Shown here: positions 34,020-45,405 of the stretch, piece after piece
Layout of the letters: each line of letters begins with the position of its first letter
Numbering within the stretch: position 1 is the first letter of the stretch
Origin: Neostapfia colusana
Taxonomy: Eukaryota > Streptophyta > Magnoliopsida > Poales > Poaceae
NCBI GenBank assembly: GCA_030760725.1
Contig: JASWHV010000005.1
Coordinates: 87,550,622 to 87,614,621, forward strand
Direction of reading: 5' to 3'
DNA length: 64,000 nt
Translations under genes and position numbers: made by a program
Notes under the pieces: model-generated
Database searches by the model: none
Seen by the model: only the letters and a program-made list of their open reading frames with translations
Told to the model about the DNA's origin: nothing

Positions 34020-37000
34020 TGACACGACCCCACTGGTCCTGTCGAGCCAGGATCACGCTGAGGGGTGCTGCGTTGCACAACACCGTATAACACACGTCAA
34101 AGGTACAAAGCGGAAGCGGAAGCTTTATTACATAAACAAGTTTATGAACATGTTTACATCAAAATAAGTTTAGTCCACACTCGCGGGCGTAGACTAAGCA
34201 TCAAGTGCACGTTCAGCCCTCGAACGTGTCCTTGCTAGCACACACGCACACTAACTCTGCGGCGTGCACGACTCCCACTCGACGGGGTTCCCCTCCTGGG
34301 GTTCCGTCTCCTCTTCGGGAGTCCCTTCCTCATAGAACCCTGCAAAAGCTTCAAACACAAGCAGTGAGCACGAAGGCTCAGCAAGTCTGACCCGTCTCAC
34401 CTAAACATGAAACTTCTACATGAGGGTGATGGGTTGCATGAGGTAAAAATCATTTGCAAGGACTCGCCTAATTAGTAGAACCTTACTTTCAAGTTTTAGC
34501 AGCAGGTTGTGGAGAACTTTACGCTAAGGCACATGAGAGAGCCGCAATCAAACAAGAAACGCATTTCTCTCATGTACTTTGCCCAAAGTTGAAAAGAACT
34601 TTAGTTAGCACTAAGCTACAACATATCATTAACAATCAATATCCAACTTTCAATCAGCAACATTTTAACATGTAACTAGCCTGTTCTTTCTACGTCACGG
34701 TACAGTGAACAAGTGGTACTCACTGACCGCGAGGGACGGCGATTATAATCGATTTACACCTGCAGGGTTACCCGAACAACCCGTCACGTACGCCCGTACT
34801 CGATGTTGCCTACAACAACCATCACGGACGCCGTACGCGACTACCTTTCACCCGTTAGCCAAATATTGAACCGGTCCCATCGTCCCGAGCAAGAGGTCCC
34901 TGCACGCGCATCTCTGTGCCGCCAGCTGATTTACACCTCGAGCTCTCAACCTACCCTCTGAACGACGGGCAATGCCTCAATACCCAGCTACCCGAGTTAC
35001 ATCAGTTTCCCGGTTCCCATATAGCCGGTAGGTCTTCGGTACTGTTCTAGCTTGTTCAACAGGCCCGCACACGGCTCGGTCCTCAATCGACACAAGCGGA
35101 GCTACAGCACACAGGCCCCAAAGTCCTGCTGCCCTTACTCTCCGCTCGGTCTCATTTTCTTGCCATGTGTATCATGTGCTATCTCTACCCGAGCAATGTG
35201 CCTCTAGCCTATTCTCGCGAGTAGTTCCAACTACTCGACTTGTACCGAATCCTACTCTATCCTAGCAATGCAGTGGCTAACGGGGTTTGCAATCCTAAAC
35301 CCCAACCCATGGTTTTCTTGGCTATGCAGTGGGGTTTCCAAACAAGACTCTGATGCACAACATAAAGAAAACAAGTATGTGCTCAAAACAATAAAAATTT
35401 ATAAAATGGTTAATGCAAACCGGGGCTTGCCTTGCTGCTCTTGGTCGTAGGCTAGCTGTTCCTCCGGAGTAACGAAGTCTAGGACTTCGGGTTCCTCCTC
35501 GACCTTAGCGACTACATGATAAGAACAATGTATGTATTAATTAAATGCTTTTGTATTAACTTTGAAGTTGTGAAGTCTATAACCTTTACTAGATAGACCT
35601 AATGACTGTGAAACTTTTACTGTGGCTTGGTTACAACCTAAACAGAGACTTGGTCAAGTTTTAGTTGCAGCAAAGCTCATTTGAGCCCTCCACAAATAAT
35701 TATGTCCTTGACCTTAACTAAAGGCTTTTAGGGTGTTCTAGGTATTTTCATGAAACAAACTATGACTTTCTGAAAACTAGATTTTCAGAGGGTTCTAATG
35801 GAGTTGGTCTCACTTAATTTGGAAGTCTCTAACTGAAGATATGAGCTAAACAATTTCAGAGAAAATTCTGAAAATGTTTCTGAACATTTTCCATTTTCTC
35901 TGGAACAGTTTTACTAAGCACACCATTTGGTGGACTAAATGAGCTCAAATGGATCTGAAATTTTTATGGTAGTTCAAGGATATTTTGGTGAACATCTCAG
36001 CAAAATTTCAGGATTTTCCTCCAAAGGATTCTCCAGTTAAAATTCCTAACAGTTTAAACTTTGAGGAATTAATTTTGGAGAATTAAGGAATTTCATGAAG
36101 TGAAACTTGATTTTCTGGAAAGTACTCAGAGAGCTGAATCCAGCAAAATTTGGTTCACTCAATTTGGAGCTTTCTAGCCAAAGTTATAAGGATTTGAAGT
36201 TTGAAAGAAATCTGAAAATCGGGGAAAAATTTAAACTCGCGCGTGGGCCCAGGGGACACGCGTCGCACGCCGAAGCGACAGCACACCGCGGCCCACAAGG
36301 CTTTTGCGCGCCAGCACACCCGATCCCGGCCGCAGCCGGATCCCGATTCAAAATATCGGCCGCTGACAGCTGGGGTCCACCCCCTTCTTCAACCTCGCGA
36401 CACCCGCGCTCCGCCGCCGAGGGACCTCGCCGGAGAGCTCGCCGCTGGCTGCTGTACCGCTTCAAACTTCTTGATTCTGGCCGCCCCTGCCTACTTTTAC
36501 TTGGGGAACATGATCCGAGGGTCAGCTGCTCATGACAACGGCCGGAGCATGGTCGGCGACGAGCCGCCATATCGGAACGACTTCGGCCATGACGGCTGAC
36601 GCTCCTAGTACCTCAGCTACTTGGGAAATCGGTCGGGGAGCATCAGTGGACCTCAGAGAAGGTCGACATGAGCTCGAGGCAGCTCGGGGAAGGCCCGAAA
36701 TAGGTCCTCACCGTGCGCCCGATACCCCCCGTGCGTTCCGCCATCAGTAGACCTTGAATTACGCCGGGCACAGAAGTCCTCCGGCCCAGAGTTGTGAAGG
36801 CAACTTGTGCGTCACCGTGTCTAGTTCGTGTGGGAGTGGCCTGAGGCCCTCTAATCCTTTCTAGAGCACGAATTAAACAGAATCGTACCCGAGGGTCGTT
36901 CTGCACACAGAAAGGGGAAAAGTGGAAATTCGCCGCCGGTGAGCAACCACTCGAGCTGTGGCTCGGGGATGAGCAGCACCGATCACTTGCGCGTCCAAGG

Positions 37001-38064
37001 GTGCCTTGGCTCGGGCGTGACAACGCCCAGGTTGGGCTGTCCACGAGAGCCCGAGGTGCGGCGGTTTCCAGTTCCGAGTTTGATCTTTCGGCACAGCCGA
37101 TATCACTCGGTTTCAATCGATTTCTATCAATGGAAAGGATGGAGGATGGTTGCTAGTACCTTGCTGGGACCTTGGAATGGACAGAGGAAGCTGCGATCAG
37201 CTCGATCCAGCAGGAACTCGAGCGCCGGTGATGGCAGTGGAGAAATGGATCGTGCACGTCGGCAGCTCGGGGAATGGCGACTGAAGCACGCCGGGGAGGG
37301 AATAAATAGGCCGGTCGGCCGGTCTCCGGCTTGGGGCACGCAGCAGGAGCTGGCGCCGGCTGCCCCCTTCGGTGGCGCGCGCGCACAACAGCCGGGAACC
37401 GACTGAACTGTGGTTCAGTCGGTTTGCTTTGAGGCTGAGGCTGACATGTGGGTCCCACTCCTCTTTTAACCTCTGAAATTTATTCCTAACAGCTGTGGTA
37501 AACAGTGAACCCTATTCTACCCTTGGCAACTCAAATTATTCACCCAAGAGCCATTTGAATTGATCAAAGTTCAAATGAGGTTTGGTTTGAATGAATTTCA
37601 GCACAAGTGCAGTTTGAAATTCAAATAAAGTTTGAATTTCTCCCCCTTAGCTCATGTCAAGATCAACTCCAAATGGAGTGAAAATTGGTGTGTGAGCTCA
37701 CAAAAATGTGCTGAGCAAGAATATGCCTTCCACTTTTAAATTCAGTGGGTGAAAACAGTTTGAATTTGAATATGTTTTCAAACTGCCCCTTTCCTATCTA
37801 CACCCAAGATGACCTCAAAAATGTTTTGAATTTGGGTGAAACTTGGCATGGACATCCTTGGCAAAGTGTAGGAGTTTTCATATGTCCAGCCCATCTATAT
37901 CACATGTGGGAAGTACCACTTTTGCAATGTGTGAGTTTGTTCCCTAATGAGCATGTTGATAATTGTTACTTGCTCTTTATTTGTGTTCATCATTTTTCCT
38001 CAAATGAGGTGTGTGGTGTGGTGATGAACACTGCAAATGAGTGTCAAAAACTGAGGCCCTTACA
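34020..38064 (-). repeat. E3 3' LTR (4045 bp)
   Basis: TGACACGACC at the left, GGCCCTTACA at the right. The polypurine tract abuts its right end, so the U3 side is at 38064. A TATA-like CTATTTATTCC on the minus strand (about 37296-37306) is a possible promoter. Open frames within it recur identically in the other LTR and have no recognisable domains. Confidence 0.95.
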
Positions 38065-38077
38065 TTCCTCCCCCCTT
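38065..38077 (-). other. E3 polypurine tract
   Basis: The minus strand reads AAGGGGGGAGGAA, immediately followed by the LTR start TGTAAGGGCC. Confidence 0.85.
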
Positions 38078-38132
38078 AAAAGAATCTCGTCCCGAGATTA
38101 TAAGGTGAAATGAGAGAGAGGACGGTGGAAAA

Positions 38133-41100
38133 TTACCGAATATGCGACGTGAAAAAGTCGGGGTAGTTAGTGCGAAGGAATTCTTCGCTCTCCCATGTCG
38201 CTTCGTCCATGGAGTGATTACTCCATAGAACCTTGTAGAACCACAACGTACGGTTGCGTGTGGTTCGGGCCTTTTCATCAATAATCTGCACCGGTTCCTC
38301 CCGATAGGTGAGATCCGGTTGCAGTTCTTCAATGTCTTCCAGCTGAACGGTAGTTGATAGCTTGAGACACTTCCTCAGCTGGGAAATGTGAAAGACGTCG
38401 TGCACACCGGAAAGTGCTTCTGGTAATCTTAGCCGGTATGCCACCGATCCACATCTTTCGGTAATCTGGAATGGACCGATGAATCGGGGTGCTAACTTTC
38501 CTCTCACCCCAAATCTGTTTACGCCCTTCATTGGAGACACTCGTAGATATACGTGGTCTCCAGCTTCGAATTGTAACGGACGCCTTCTCCGGTCCGCATA
38601 CTGTTTCTGTCGGGATTGAGCGGCTTTTAGGTTCGCTTGAATTAATCGAACCTTTTCTTCCGCGTTGTTGACAAGATCAATCCCGAAGGTAACCCTCTCG
38701 CCAGACTCACACCAATTCAATGGTGTGCGGCATTTTCTCCCGTATAGCGCCTCGTAGGGCGCCATCTTGATGCTGGCTTGGTACCCATTGTTGTACGAGA
38801 ACTCGGCTAACGGCAAGTGATCATCCCAGTTCTTGCCGTGGTCGATAGCGCAAGCTCGTAGCATGTCTTCTAAGATTTGATTTACCCGCTCCGTTTGCCC
38901 ATCCGTCTGCGGGTGGTAGGCTGAACTACGGATCAGCTTCGTCCCCAAGGCAGCGTGGAGCTGCTCCCAAAAACGGGACACAAATAAAGTGCCCCGGTCC
39001 GATACGATAGTACGGGGTACGCCGTATAAGCATAGGATCCGTGAGATGTACAGTTCAGCGTACTTCTTGGCGTTGTAGTTGGTGTTGACCGGGATGAAAT
39101 GGGCAACTTTGGTGAGCCGATCGACGATCACCCACACAGAATCATGTTTCTGTAAGGTGGTGGGTAAACCGACGACGAAATCCATGCTCACGTCCTCCCA
39201 CTTCCAGGCAGGAATGCCCAGTGGTTGCAGCAGTCCCGGTTTCCGCATGTGGTCTGCCTTCACCCGTCGACATGTATCACACTCGGACACGTATTTTGCA
39301 GTCTCTCGCTTCATCCGTGTCCACCAAAACTTGCTTCTGAGTTCTTGATACATCTTGTTGCTGCCGGGGTGAATAGAAAACTTTGATAAGTGAGCCTCAT
39401 CAAAGATTTTCTTCCGTAACTCCGGGTTTCGGGGTACGACGATCCGGTCCTTGAACCATAGGACGCCGTCTCCGTCCTTCCGGAAACATTTCAACTCCCC
39501 ACTGTCTACACGTCTCCGTAAATGTGACATGCCCTTGTCATTCTTCTGGGCTGCCGCTATCTCTTCACGGATGGTGGGGATCAAAGCTAGGTTGTAGAGA
39601 GCTCCGTGTGGAATCACATGGAGTGGTGGTTCGCTCTCTCCCAACGGTGTGATGGTCAGATTATTGACGTGTGACTTGCGGCTTAGCGCGTCTGCCACAA
39701 CGTTTGCCTTGCCCGGATGATAATGGATCTCTATCTCGTAATCCTTTATCAGTTCTAACCATCTTCGTTGCCTCATGTTCAGCTCCTTCTGAGTGAATAT
39801 GTACTTGAGGCTTTTGTGGTCGGTATATAAATGTACGAGGTTACCGAGTAGGTAGTGCCTCCACATTTTCAGTGCGAGTACCACGGCAGCGAGCTCCAAG
39901 TCGTGAGTTGGATAATTTTGCTCATGATTCCTAAGCTGCCGTGACCCATACGCGACCACCCTTCGGTCTTGCATCAACACACATCCGAGCCCAATGCCGG
40001 ATGCATCGCAGTACACATCGAACGGTTTTGTTGTGTCTGGCTGCGCCAAAACCGGTGCTGATGTCAGGTGCTTGACTAAAGCCTTGAATGCTGCTTCACA
40101 TGCTGGACTCCAAACATATTTGGTAGCCTTCTTCAGCAGCTCTGTCATTGGCTTGGCAATCTTCGAGAAGTTCGGAATGAACCTCCGATAATATCCCGCG
40201 AGTCCGAGGAAACTCCGTACCTCATGCACAGTTCTCGGGGATTTCCAATTCAGCACTTGCGTGATTTTGCTCGGGTCCACAGCGATACCCTCCGCTGAGA
40301 TGATATGCCCGAGGAAAGGCACTTGCGATATCCAAAACTCGCATTTGCTGAACTTTGCGTATAACTTGTGATCCCGCAGCCGTTGCAAGACTATACGCAG
40401 ATGTTTCTTGTGATCTTCCTCCGACTTGGAATATACCAGGATGTCGTCGATGAAGACCACGACAAACTTGTCCAGCTCCGGCATGAACACCGAGTTCATT
40501 AAGTACATGAAGTGAGCTGGAGCATTGGTGAGGCCAAAGGACATGACCAGGTACTCATAAAGTCCGTACCTTGTCGAAAAAGCTGTCTTTGGAATGTCCT
40601 CAGCCCTGATCTTAATCTGATGGTACCCGGATCTTAAATCCATCTTGGAAAAGACCTTTGCTTCGACCAACTGATCAAACAACATGTCGATCCGTGGCAA
40701 CGGGTACTTGTTCTTGATGGTTACGGCATTTAATGGACGGTAGTCCACGCAAAGCCGCAATGTTTCATCCTTCTTTTTGACAAATAATGCCGAACAGCCC
40801 CATGGCGAGGAGCTCGGCCTAATAAAACCCTTCTCCAGAAGGTCCGTGAGCTGAGTCTTCAGTTCAGCCAACTCCTTGGGCGCCATCTTGTACGGCCTTC
40901 GGGATATTGGCATGGTTCCCGGTGCAAGTTCAATCTTGAACTCCACCTCTCTATCGGGTGGCATCCCCGGCAAATCATCCGGGAATACATCAGGGAATTC
41001 TCGGACCACTGGAATGTCTTCCAATCTGATGGTTGTGGCTTGATAGACACTTGGAAGTTTTATTTCTGGACTGTCCAGAAATAATGAGTGAGAACCGTGC

Positions 41101-42719
41101 ACTCCTGAGTTTAAGTGCACGACTCGGAGGACGGTGTCTAAAACAGCGCCGTGGCGGTTTAACCACGACATCCCTAGGATGACATCGACCTTCTGTCCCT
41201 CTAAGATAATGAGAGACGTGGGGTACACTCTACCCGCTAAGCATAATGGTGCTTTGGAGACCATTACGCTTGCTGAAATCTTCCCACCCGGTGAACAAAT
41301 TAAATATGGACTATCGGTGGGTAGTATTGGCAAGCTGTGTTTAGCAATGAAAGCTTGGCTAATAAAATTATGCGTGGCGCCTGAATCAAATAGTACTATA
41401 GCGGGATGCTGGTGGAGTTGGAACATACCCGCAAGGATTGGCTCGCCCTCCGGCACGTCCTCCATGGCAAGCTGGTGGACAGTGCCGGGCCTAGGGTTTG
41501 CCCGCCGCGCATTAGTAGGGTTCCGGGGTTGATTCCTCCCCGGAAATGGTGGTGCCACTCCGCCGCCTTGCCTCTCCGGGCAACTGCTCGCGAAGTGTCC
41601 TGGACGACCACACTTGTAACATGTGGCCGCTGCTGGTGGAGTACTTGGTGGACGAAAGCCCGGCATGCGTTGCGGAGGTGCAAACGCACGCGGCATCGCC
41701 CGCTGCTGCTGTTGTTGTTGCGGTGGTGCTGGCAGTGCCGGCCGGAATGCCGGTGAAGAATACGGCCGACCGCGGAACGGCATCGACCGCTGTGGTGGCT
41801 GCCAGCGCGGACCTGATGGTGGGCGATTCACCATCCGAAACTTCTGAGAAGGACTGCCTCCTTCTCCGCTGCTCTGCGGCGCGCTTCGCTTTCGCTCTGC
41901 CGCCGCTAACTCCTTGCCGGAGTCCTCCTGAACAATCGCAGCATCAATTATGTCGTTGAGGCTGCCGCGATTGAACATCGCCAGCTTGTCCTTCAGGAGC
42001 GGGTTAAGCCCCTGGTAAAAATGGTCCCGCCGCTTCTCGTCCGTATCTGCGTGATACGACGCATAGAGCGCGAGATCGTTGAACGCCCTGGAATATTCCA
42101 GCGCGTTCCGGCTCCCTTGTTGCAGGTGTAGAAATTCCTGCGTCTTCCTCTTCATCAGACCTGGCGGTATATGATAGGCCCTGAAGGCCGTCCGGAACTC
42201 CGCCCAGGTCATCACTCGGTCGGTGGGCTGTGAAGCACAGAAGTTGGCCCACCACGCGCTCGCGGATCCTTGGAGCTGCTGGACCGCGAACTGAGTCTTG
42301 CGCTGCTCGCTGATTTGGAGCAGCCCGAACTTCATCTCTATGGCGCGGAGCCAGTTGTCCGCGTCAAGTGGTTCATCCGCCCTTGAGAATACAGGGGGAT
42401 GAGTCGCCAGGAAGTCAGAGTAGGAGCTCTGTTGGCGCTCCTCACGATCTTGACGTCTCTCTGGGCGAGACGTATTCGCAATTAACGTTTGCAGCAGCTC
42501 TGTATGCTGCTGATGTGAACCCGCCATTGCCGCGACAATGTCGGCCAATGTAACCGTTGGCAGTGGCGGTGGCGGTGTTTGCTGTTGCTGTTGCTGCTGC
42601 TGTCCCGAGGAGTCCTCGGGAGGTGGTTGGGAGGTCTCTCCCCCTTGGCTAGTACCTCCAACATCGGGGTTGGCACGAGTACGCGTCATTCTGAAATTCA
42701 ACACAGCAGCAATTAGCAC
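38133..42719 (-). CDS. E3 gag-pol polyprotein, intact (gag-PR-RT-RNaseH-INT-chromodomain)
   Basis: One unbroken frame of 1528 codons; the better start may be Met11 (42689, MTRTRANPDVGG). Domains in order: gag core about 100-240; Pro/Gln-rich linker; zinc knuckle Cys367-Cys380 (CYKCGRPGHFASSC); aspartic protease with Asp445-Ser-Gly. Reverse transcriptase spans about 600-810 with FIDD at 756-759. RNase H spans about 895-1015 (Asp905, Glu942, Asp967). The integrase zinc site is His1110, His1117, Cys1147, Cys1150, and its core has Asp1180, Asp1241 and Glu1277 (35 residues between the last two). The chromodomain-like end, about 1475-1523, includes LWFYKVLWSNHSMDEATWE. It makes the virus-like particle, copies the RNA and integrates the cDNA; chromodomains can direct insertion to heterochromatin. 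No stop separates gag from pol. Confidence 0.97.
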   Translation of the reverse strand: MLIAAVLNFRMTRTRANPDVGGTSQGGETSQPPPEDSSGQQQQQQQQTPPPPLPTVTLADIVAAMAGSHQQHTELLQTLIANTSRPERRQDREERQQSSYSDFLATHPPVFSRADEPLDADNWLRAIEMKFGLLQISEQRKTQFAVQQLQGSASAWWANFCASQPTDRVMTWAEFRTAFRAYHIPPGLMKRKTQEFLHLQQGSRNALEYSRAFNDLALYASYHADTDEKRRDHFYQGLNPLLKDKLAMFNRGSLNDIIDAAIVQEDSGKELAAAERKRSAPQSSGEGGSPSQKFRMVNRPPSGPRWQPPQRSMPFRGRPYSSPAFRPALPAPPQQQQQQRAMPRAFAPPQRMPGFRPPSTPPAAATCYKCGRPGHFASSCPERQGGGVAPPFPGRNQPRNPTNARRANPRPGTVHQLAMEDVPEGEPILAGMFQLHQHPAIVLFDSGATHNFISQAFIAKHSLPILPTDSPYLICSPGGKISASVMVSKAPLCLAGRVYPTSLIILEGQKVDVILGMSWLNRHGAVLDTVLRVVHLNSGVHGSHSLFLDSPEIKLPSVYQATTIRLEDIPVVREFPDVFPDDLPGMPPDREVEFKIELAPGTMPISRRPYKMAPKELAELKTQLTDLLEKGFIRPSSSPWGCSALFVKKKDETLRLCVDYRPLNAVTIKNKYPLPRIDMLFDQLVEAKVFSKMDLRSGYHQIKIRAEDIPKTAFSTRYGLYEYLVMSFGLTNAPAHFMYLMNSVFMPELDKFVVVFIDDILVYSKSEEDHKKHLRIVLQRLRDHKLYAKFSKCEFWISQVPFLGHIISAEGIAVDPSKITQVLNWKSPRTVHEVRSFLGLAGYYRRFIPNFSKIAKPMTELLKKATKYVWSPACEAAFKALVKHLTSAPVLAQPDTTKPFDVYCDASGIGLGCVLMQDRRVVAYGSRQLRNHEQNYPTHDLELAAVVLALKMWRHYLLGNLVHLYTDHKSLKYIFTQKELNMRQRRWLELIKDYEIEIHYHPGKANVVADALSRKSHVNNLTITPLGESEPPLHVIPHGALYNLALIPTIREEIAAAQKNDKGMSHLRRRVDSGELKCFRKDGDGVLWFKDRIVVPRNPELRKKIFDEAHLSKFSIHPGSNKMYQELRSKFWWTRMKRETAKYVSECDTCRRVKADHMRKPGLLQPLGIPAWKWEDVSMDFVVGLPTTLQKHDSVWVIVDRLTKVAHFIPVNTNYNAKKYAELYISRILCLYGVPRTIVSDRGTLFVSRFWEQLHAALGTKLIRSSAYHPQTDGQTERVNQILEDMLRACAIDHGKNWDDHLPLAEFSYNNGYQASIKMAPYEALYGRKCRTPLNWCESGERVTFGIDLVNNAEEKVRLIQANLKAAQSRQKQYADRRRRPLQFEAGDHVYLRVSPMKGVNRFGVRGKLAPRFIGPFQITERCGSVAYRLRLPEALSGVHDVFHISQLRKCLKLSTTVQLEDIEELQPDLTYREEPVQIIDEKARTTRNRTLWFYKVLWSNHSMDEATWESEEFLRTNYPDFFTSHIR

Positions 42720-42961
42720 ATGTCTTACTCAAAATTCCATAAACAGGAGTAAGTATTGAAGCGACGCATGATTAACTTGCACAACATTCACATATATTGA
42801 TAAAGCATAAACTTTATACAAGATACATTATTCTCGGATCTCCGAGAAGTCGTGCTCATGTCGTCACTACCTATACATACGCTACTGTCTACACGACATG
42901 TCACCGATTACAAAAGTTGGGTTACGCTACCCTAGCTGCCCTACTTGGCAACCGTAACCCC
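42720..42961 (-). other. E3 spacer between ORF-X and gag-pol
   Basis: 242 bp, AT-rich toward gag, conserved with E1 (8470-8713). No frame of note. It could hold a splice acceptor or reinitiation context for gag. Confidence 0.5.
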
Positions 42962-43906
42962 CTACTCGGAGTAGAACTCGACCTCCTGTGGGTCGTCCTC
43001 CTCCGGTACCTCTGCTGGTGGCTCGGGGTCTACCACCTCTTCTCCCATTCCAGGTTCTCCCATGGCTGGAAGACCCAAGACTACCGGTACGCCCAATACC
43101 GGGGGCACGAGGTCCTGCAATGCATGCACCTCGTCCATAGCCTGGTTGTAGTCCTCTTCCCAGCCTTGTCCTTCCTCAATAGCGTCGTCCCGCTCTTGAG
43201 CAAGGTCCTCATTCTGCTGGGTTAGGGTCTGCACCAGCTCTTGCAACGCCGCAATGTCAACACGGCTCTTCTTCTTTGCCTTCTTCAGACGACGCAACTG
43301 ATTGTGTTGTTCATTCAGTCGCTTGATCGTCGGAAGGAGCACATTGCGGAGTGCACTGTGAGCACTCTCAAAATGATCTCCACGGCTTGTGCTCTCCTTG
43401 AGCTTGGTGGCGAGATGCTCCTTATGAACAGCTTGGCTGTCCATCACAGCGTTTCCCGCCCTCATTTGGAGGCTGAGATTTGCCTCCGCGGGGGTGTACC
43501 TTGGGCAACTCGGGTTTGTTGCCTCTAGGTACCTCTCTTCCCACACATGCTGAGCTCGTCCCTCCACCGGAACGAGTGCGTATGGAGTTCCCTCCATAGC
43601 CTGTACGTGTAGTTGGCAGAAACGTGACATAGTGTCACGGGCTGCCACTTGCCACATCCCTTCCGGTTGTCTTCCTCTCACCGTGACGGTGAATGGCACC
43701 CAACCGGGTGGCGTAGGCCCTGCAGGAACCTCGACATGGATCGTCCACGTCTTGTTCCCCTCTTCGCCTTCTTCCTTGGCGAAGTATTGCGGCATCTGGT
43801 TGTACCCGAAATATTGGAGCATTAGCCACAATGCTCCCGGGTAGCCGCTACGGTCAGAGCAGTGGGAAACTACCCACCCGTTCTCCAACCGTTTATCTGC
43901 TGCCAT
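42962..43906 (-). CDS. E3 ORF-X: extra 314-aa protein upstream of gag
   Basis: An intact frame on the element's coding strand, MAADKRLENGWVV ... EVEFYSE. Residues 22-102 alternate predicted helix, three strands and helix (ALWLMLQYFGY, WTIHVEVP, PFTVTVRGR, ARDTMSRFCQL). This order is reminiscent of a double-stranded-RNA-binding fold, though key basic residues are not obvious. Residues about 178-266 are a likely coiled coil with a Lys/Arg cluster (RRLKKAKKKSR). The tail from 286 is acidic with PEPPAEVPEED. The E1 homologue is the same length and about 92% identical. There is no membrane segment or signal peptide. It may be a capsid-associated or RNA-binding accessory; the function is unknown. 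Confidence 0.8.
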   Translation of the reverse strand: MAADKRLENGWVVSHCSDRSGYPGALWLMLQYFGYNQMPQYFAKEEGEEGNKTWTIHVEVPAGPTPPGWVPFTVTVRGRQPEGMWQVAARDTMSRFCQLHVQAMEGTPYALVPVEGRAQHVWEERYLEATNPSCPRYTPAEANLSLQMRAGNAVMDSQAVHKEHLATKLKESTSRGDHFESAHSALRNVLLPTIKRLNEQHNQLRRLKKAKKKSRVDIAALQELVQTLTQQNEDLAQERDDAIEEGQGWEEDYNQAMDEVHALQDLVPPVLGVPVVLGLPAMGEPGMGEEVVDPEPPAEVPEEDDPQEVEFYSE

Positions 43907-45390
43907 CTGTAAAAATATATTTGAGAAATGTCAAATATTTATTTAAACAGTAAACCATTGAGTTATAACATAAGATATGTCATTGAACCCTTAACACTTG
44001 GAAACATAGTTCAAATTTTTAAACAAATTTGACTGCTGATCTGCTGTTCCCATGACAGCCCTGACCAGTTTCCATATCAATCTGATTTAGGCCAGGTTAA
44101 AAGCAAAACCAGTCCTGGAGCTCAACATCAAAGTTAAAGTTAACTTCAATAGCTTTCCAGAAAGTATTTGGTTGGCCTAAGATCTGCTCCGGTTCAAAAG
44201 TTATGAGATGTCAAAGTTAACAGAATTTCTGGGAACAATTGGACAGCACCTCCCTGCCTTAGGTACTGATTTGATCCAAGAATTCCAGTTAATTCTGTTC
44301 CTAATCTGACAAAACTTTCTGTTACAAAGTTGTAACCCATCTCATAAGCTTCCCAGAACCACCTCATTTTCTATTTTTGGATTTTTATGCAGGAAGTTAT
44401 GCTTAATTTACAGAGAGTCTACAGAGAGTCTTTGCTCCGTCCTGTTTTCTGGACAGTTTCAACTCTGCTGCATTTTTCGAGTGGTTAAGGGACGAAACAC
44501 CTCTGGAACTCAACAGAAAAGTTGTAAAGCTCCTCCAAAGCTTTCCAGAGATGTATCATACGACATTAACCTCGAAAGAACTCAACCCCTAACCTCTGAT
44601 TAACTTCAGCCTTAATTTAGCTGGAAACAGAGTGCTCTGTCCTTAACATCCTATAAGTTGAAAGCTTGTTAACTTTGAATATCCTGTTCAAGGGAAGGAG
44701 TTACATCAAGTTTTACTACTTTGGATCAAAACCATCAAATTTTAAATGAAGTTGTTCATTTTGTTGGGTGTGACGTCGAGGCGTCACCAGATTATGTCGG
44801 TACTACGTCCTCACAAAGGAAAAACCTATACCGGACTTAGCCGGCGTCGTTAGTTCAGTGGCACTACTCGTCACTCGCACACGGATACTACACGTCTACC
44901 GTTTCGTGGTAAGGCTACCTGCAGAAATTCAACCAATCATCAGACTCGGCGGCACACCGAGCCCGGAATCCATACAGTTGGTACATCCGGCCGTCATCAC
45001 TCGCCCGGATGTTCTCAAGCCAAACACGCCTTGAGTTACGTGTTCACGTTTTAGACCACGTGACGGGGTCTCCCATGTTGCACCACGCACGCCAGGGACA
45101 GACGTTGCTCGAATACCCCAAACGACATGAAGAGTCGTAGAGGATATCAAAGCGGGTCGGGTTACCTGCCACCCGTGGGGCTCCACCCTTCAGCTTGTGC
45201 GCACTGGTGGACAGCGCTTACGTGCACCCCCCAAGACATGAACGTCCCGAGATGCACGATTTTCCGACATAACAAATAAGTTAATAAGCCACTTTCTATA
45301 TACTAATAACATCCTTATACGGGCTACTAACTCGTTCCTCACTGGATTTTTGAAAAAGAAGACCTTTGTACTGTGTTAAACCTCAAGCGA
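43907..45390 (-). other. E3 5' leader between PBS and ORF-X
   Basis: About 1.5 kb with no gene, strongly similar to 9659-11144 of E1. The PBS-proximal half (44770-45330) is richer in GC and better conserved than the AT-rich half. Confidence 0.6.
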
Positions 45391-45402
45391 GCTCTGATAC
45401 CA
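45391..45402 (-). other. E3 primer-binding site (initiator Met tRNA)
   Basis: The minus strand reads TGGTATCAGAGC, complementary to the 3' end of initiator Met tRNA, three bases inside the 5' LTR. Confidence 0.9.
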
Positions 45403-45405
45403 CGC

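Noticed and set aside
36107..36570. Long open frames inside the E3 LTRs (also at 47493-47956) and the parallel ones in the E1 LTRs
   Set aside because: They occur identically in both LTRs, overlap in several phases, lack domains and change length between E1 and E3. They reflect GC-rich LTR sequence.
45391..45402. Possible tRNA gene fragment
   Set aside because: Only twelve bases match initiator Met tRNA, and they lie at the LTR junction, so it is a primer-binding site.
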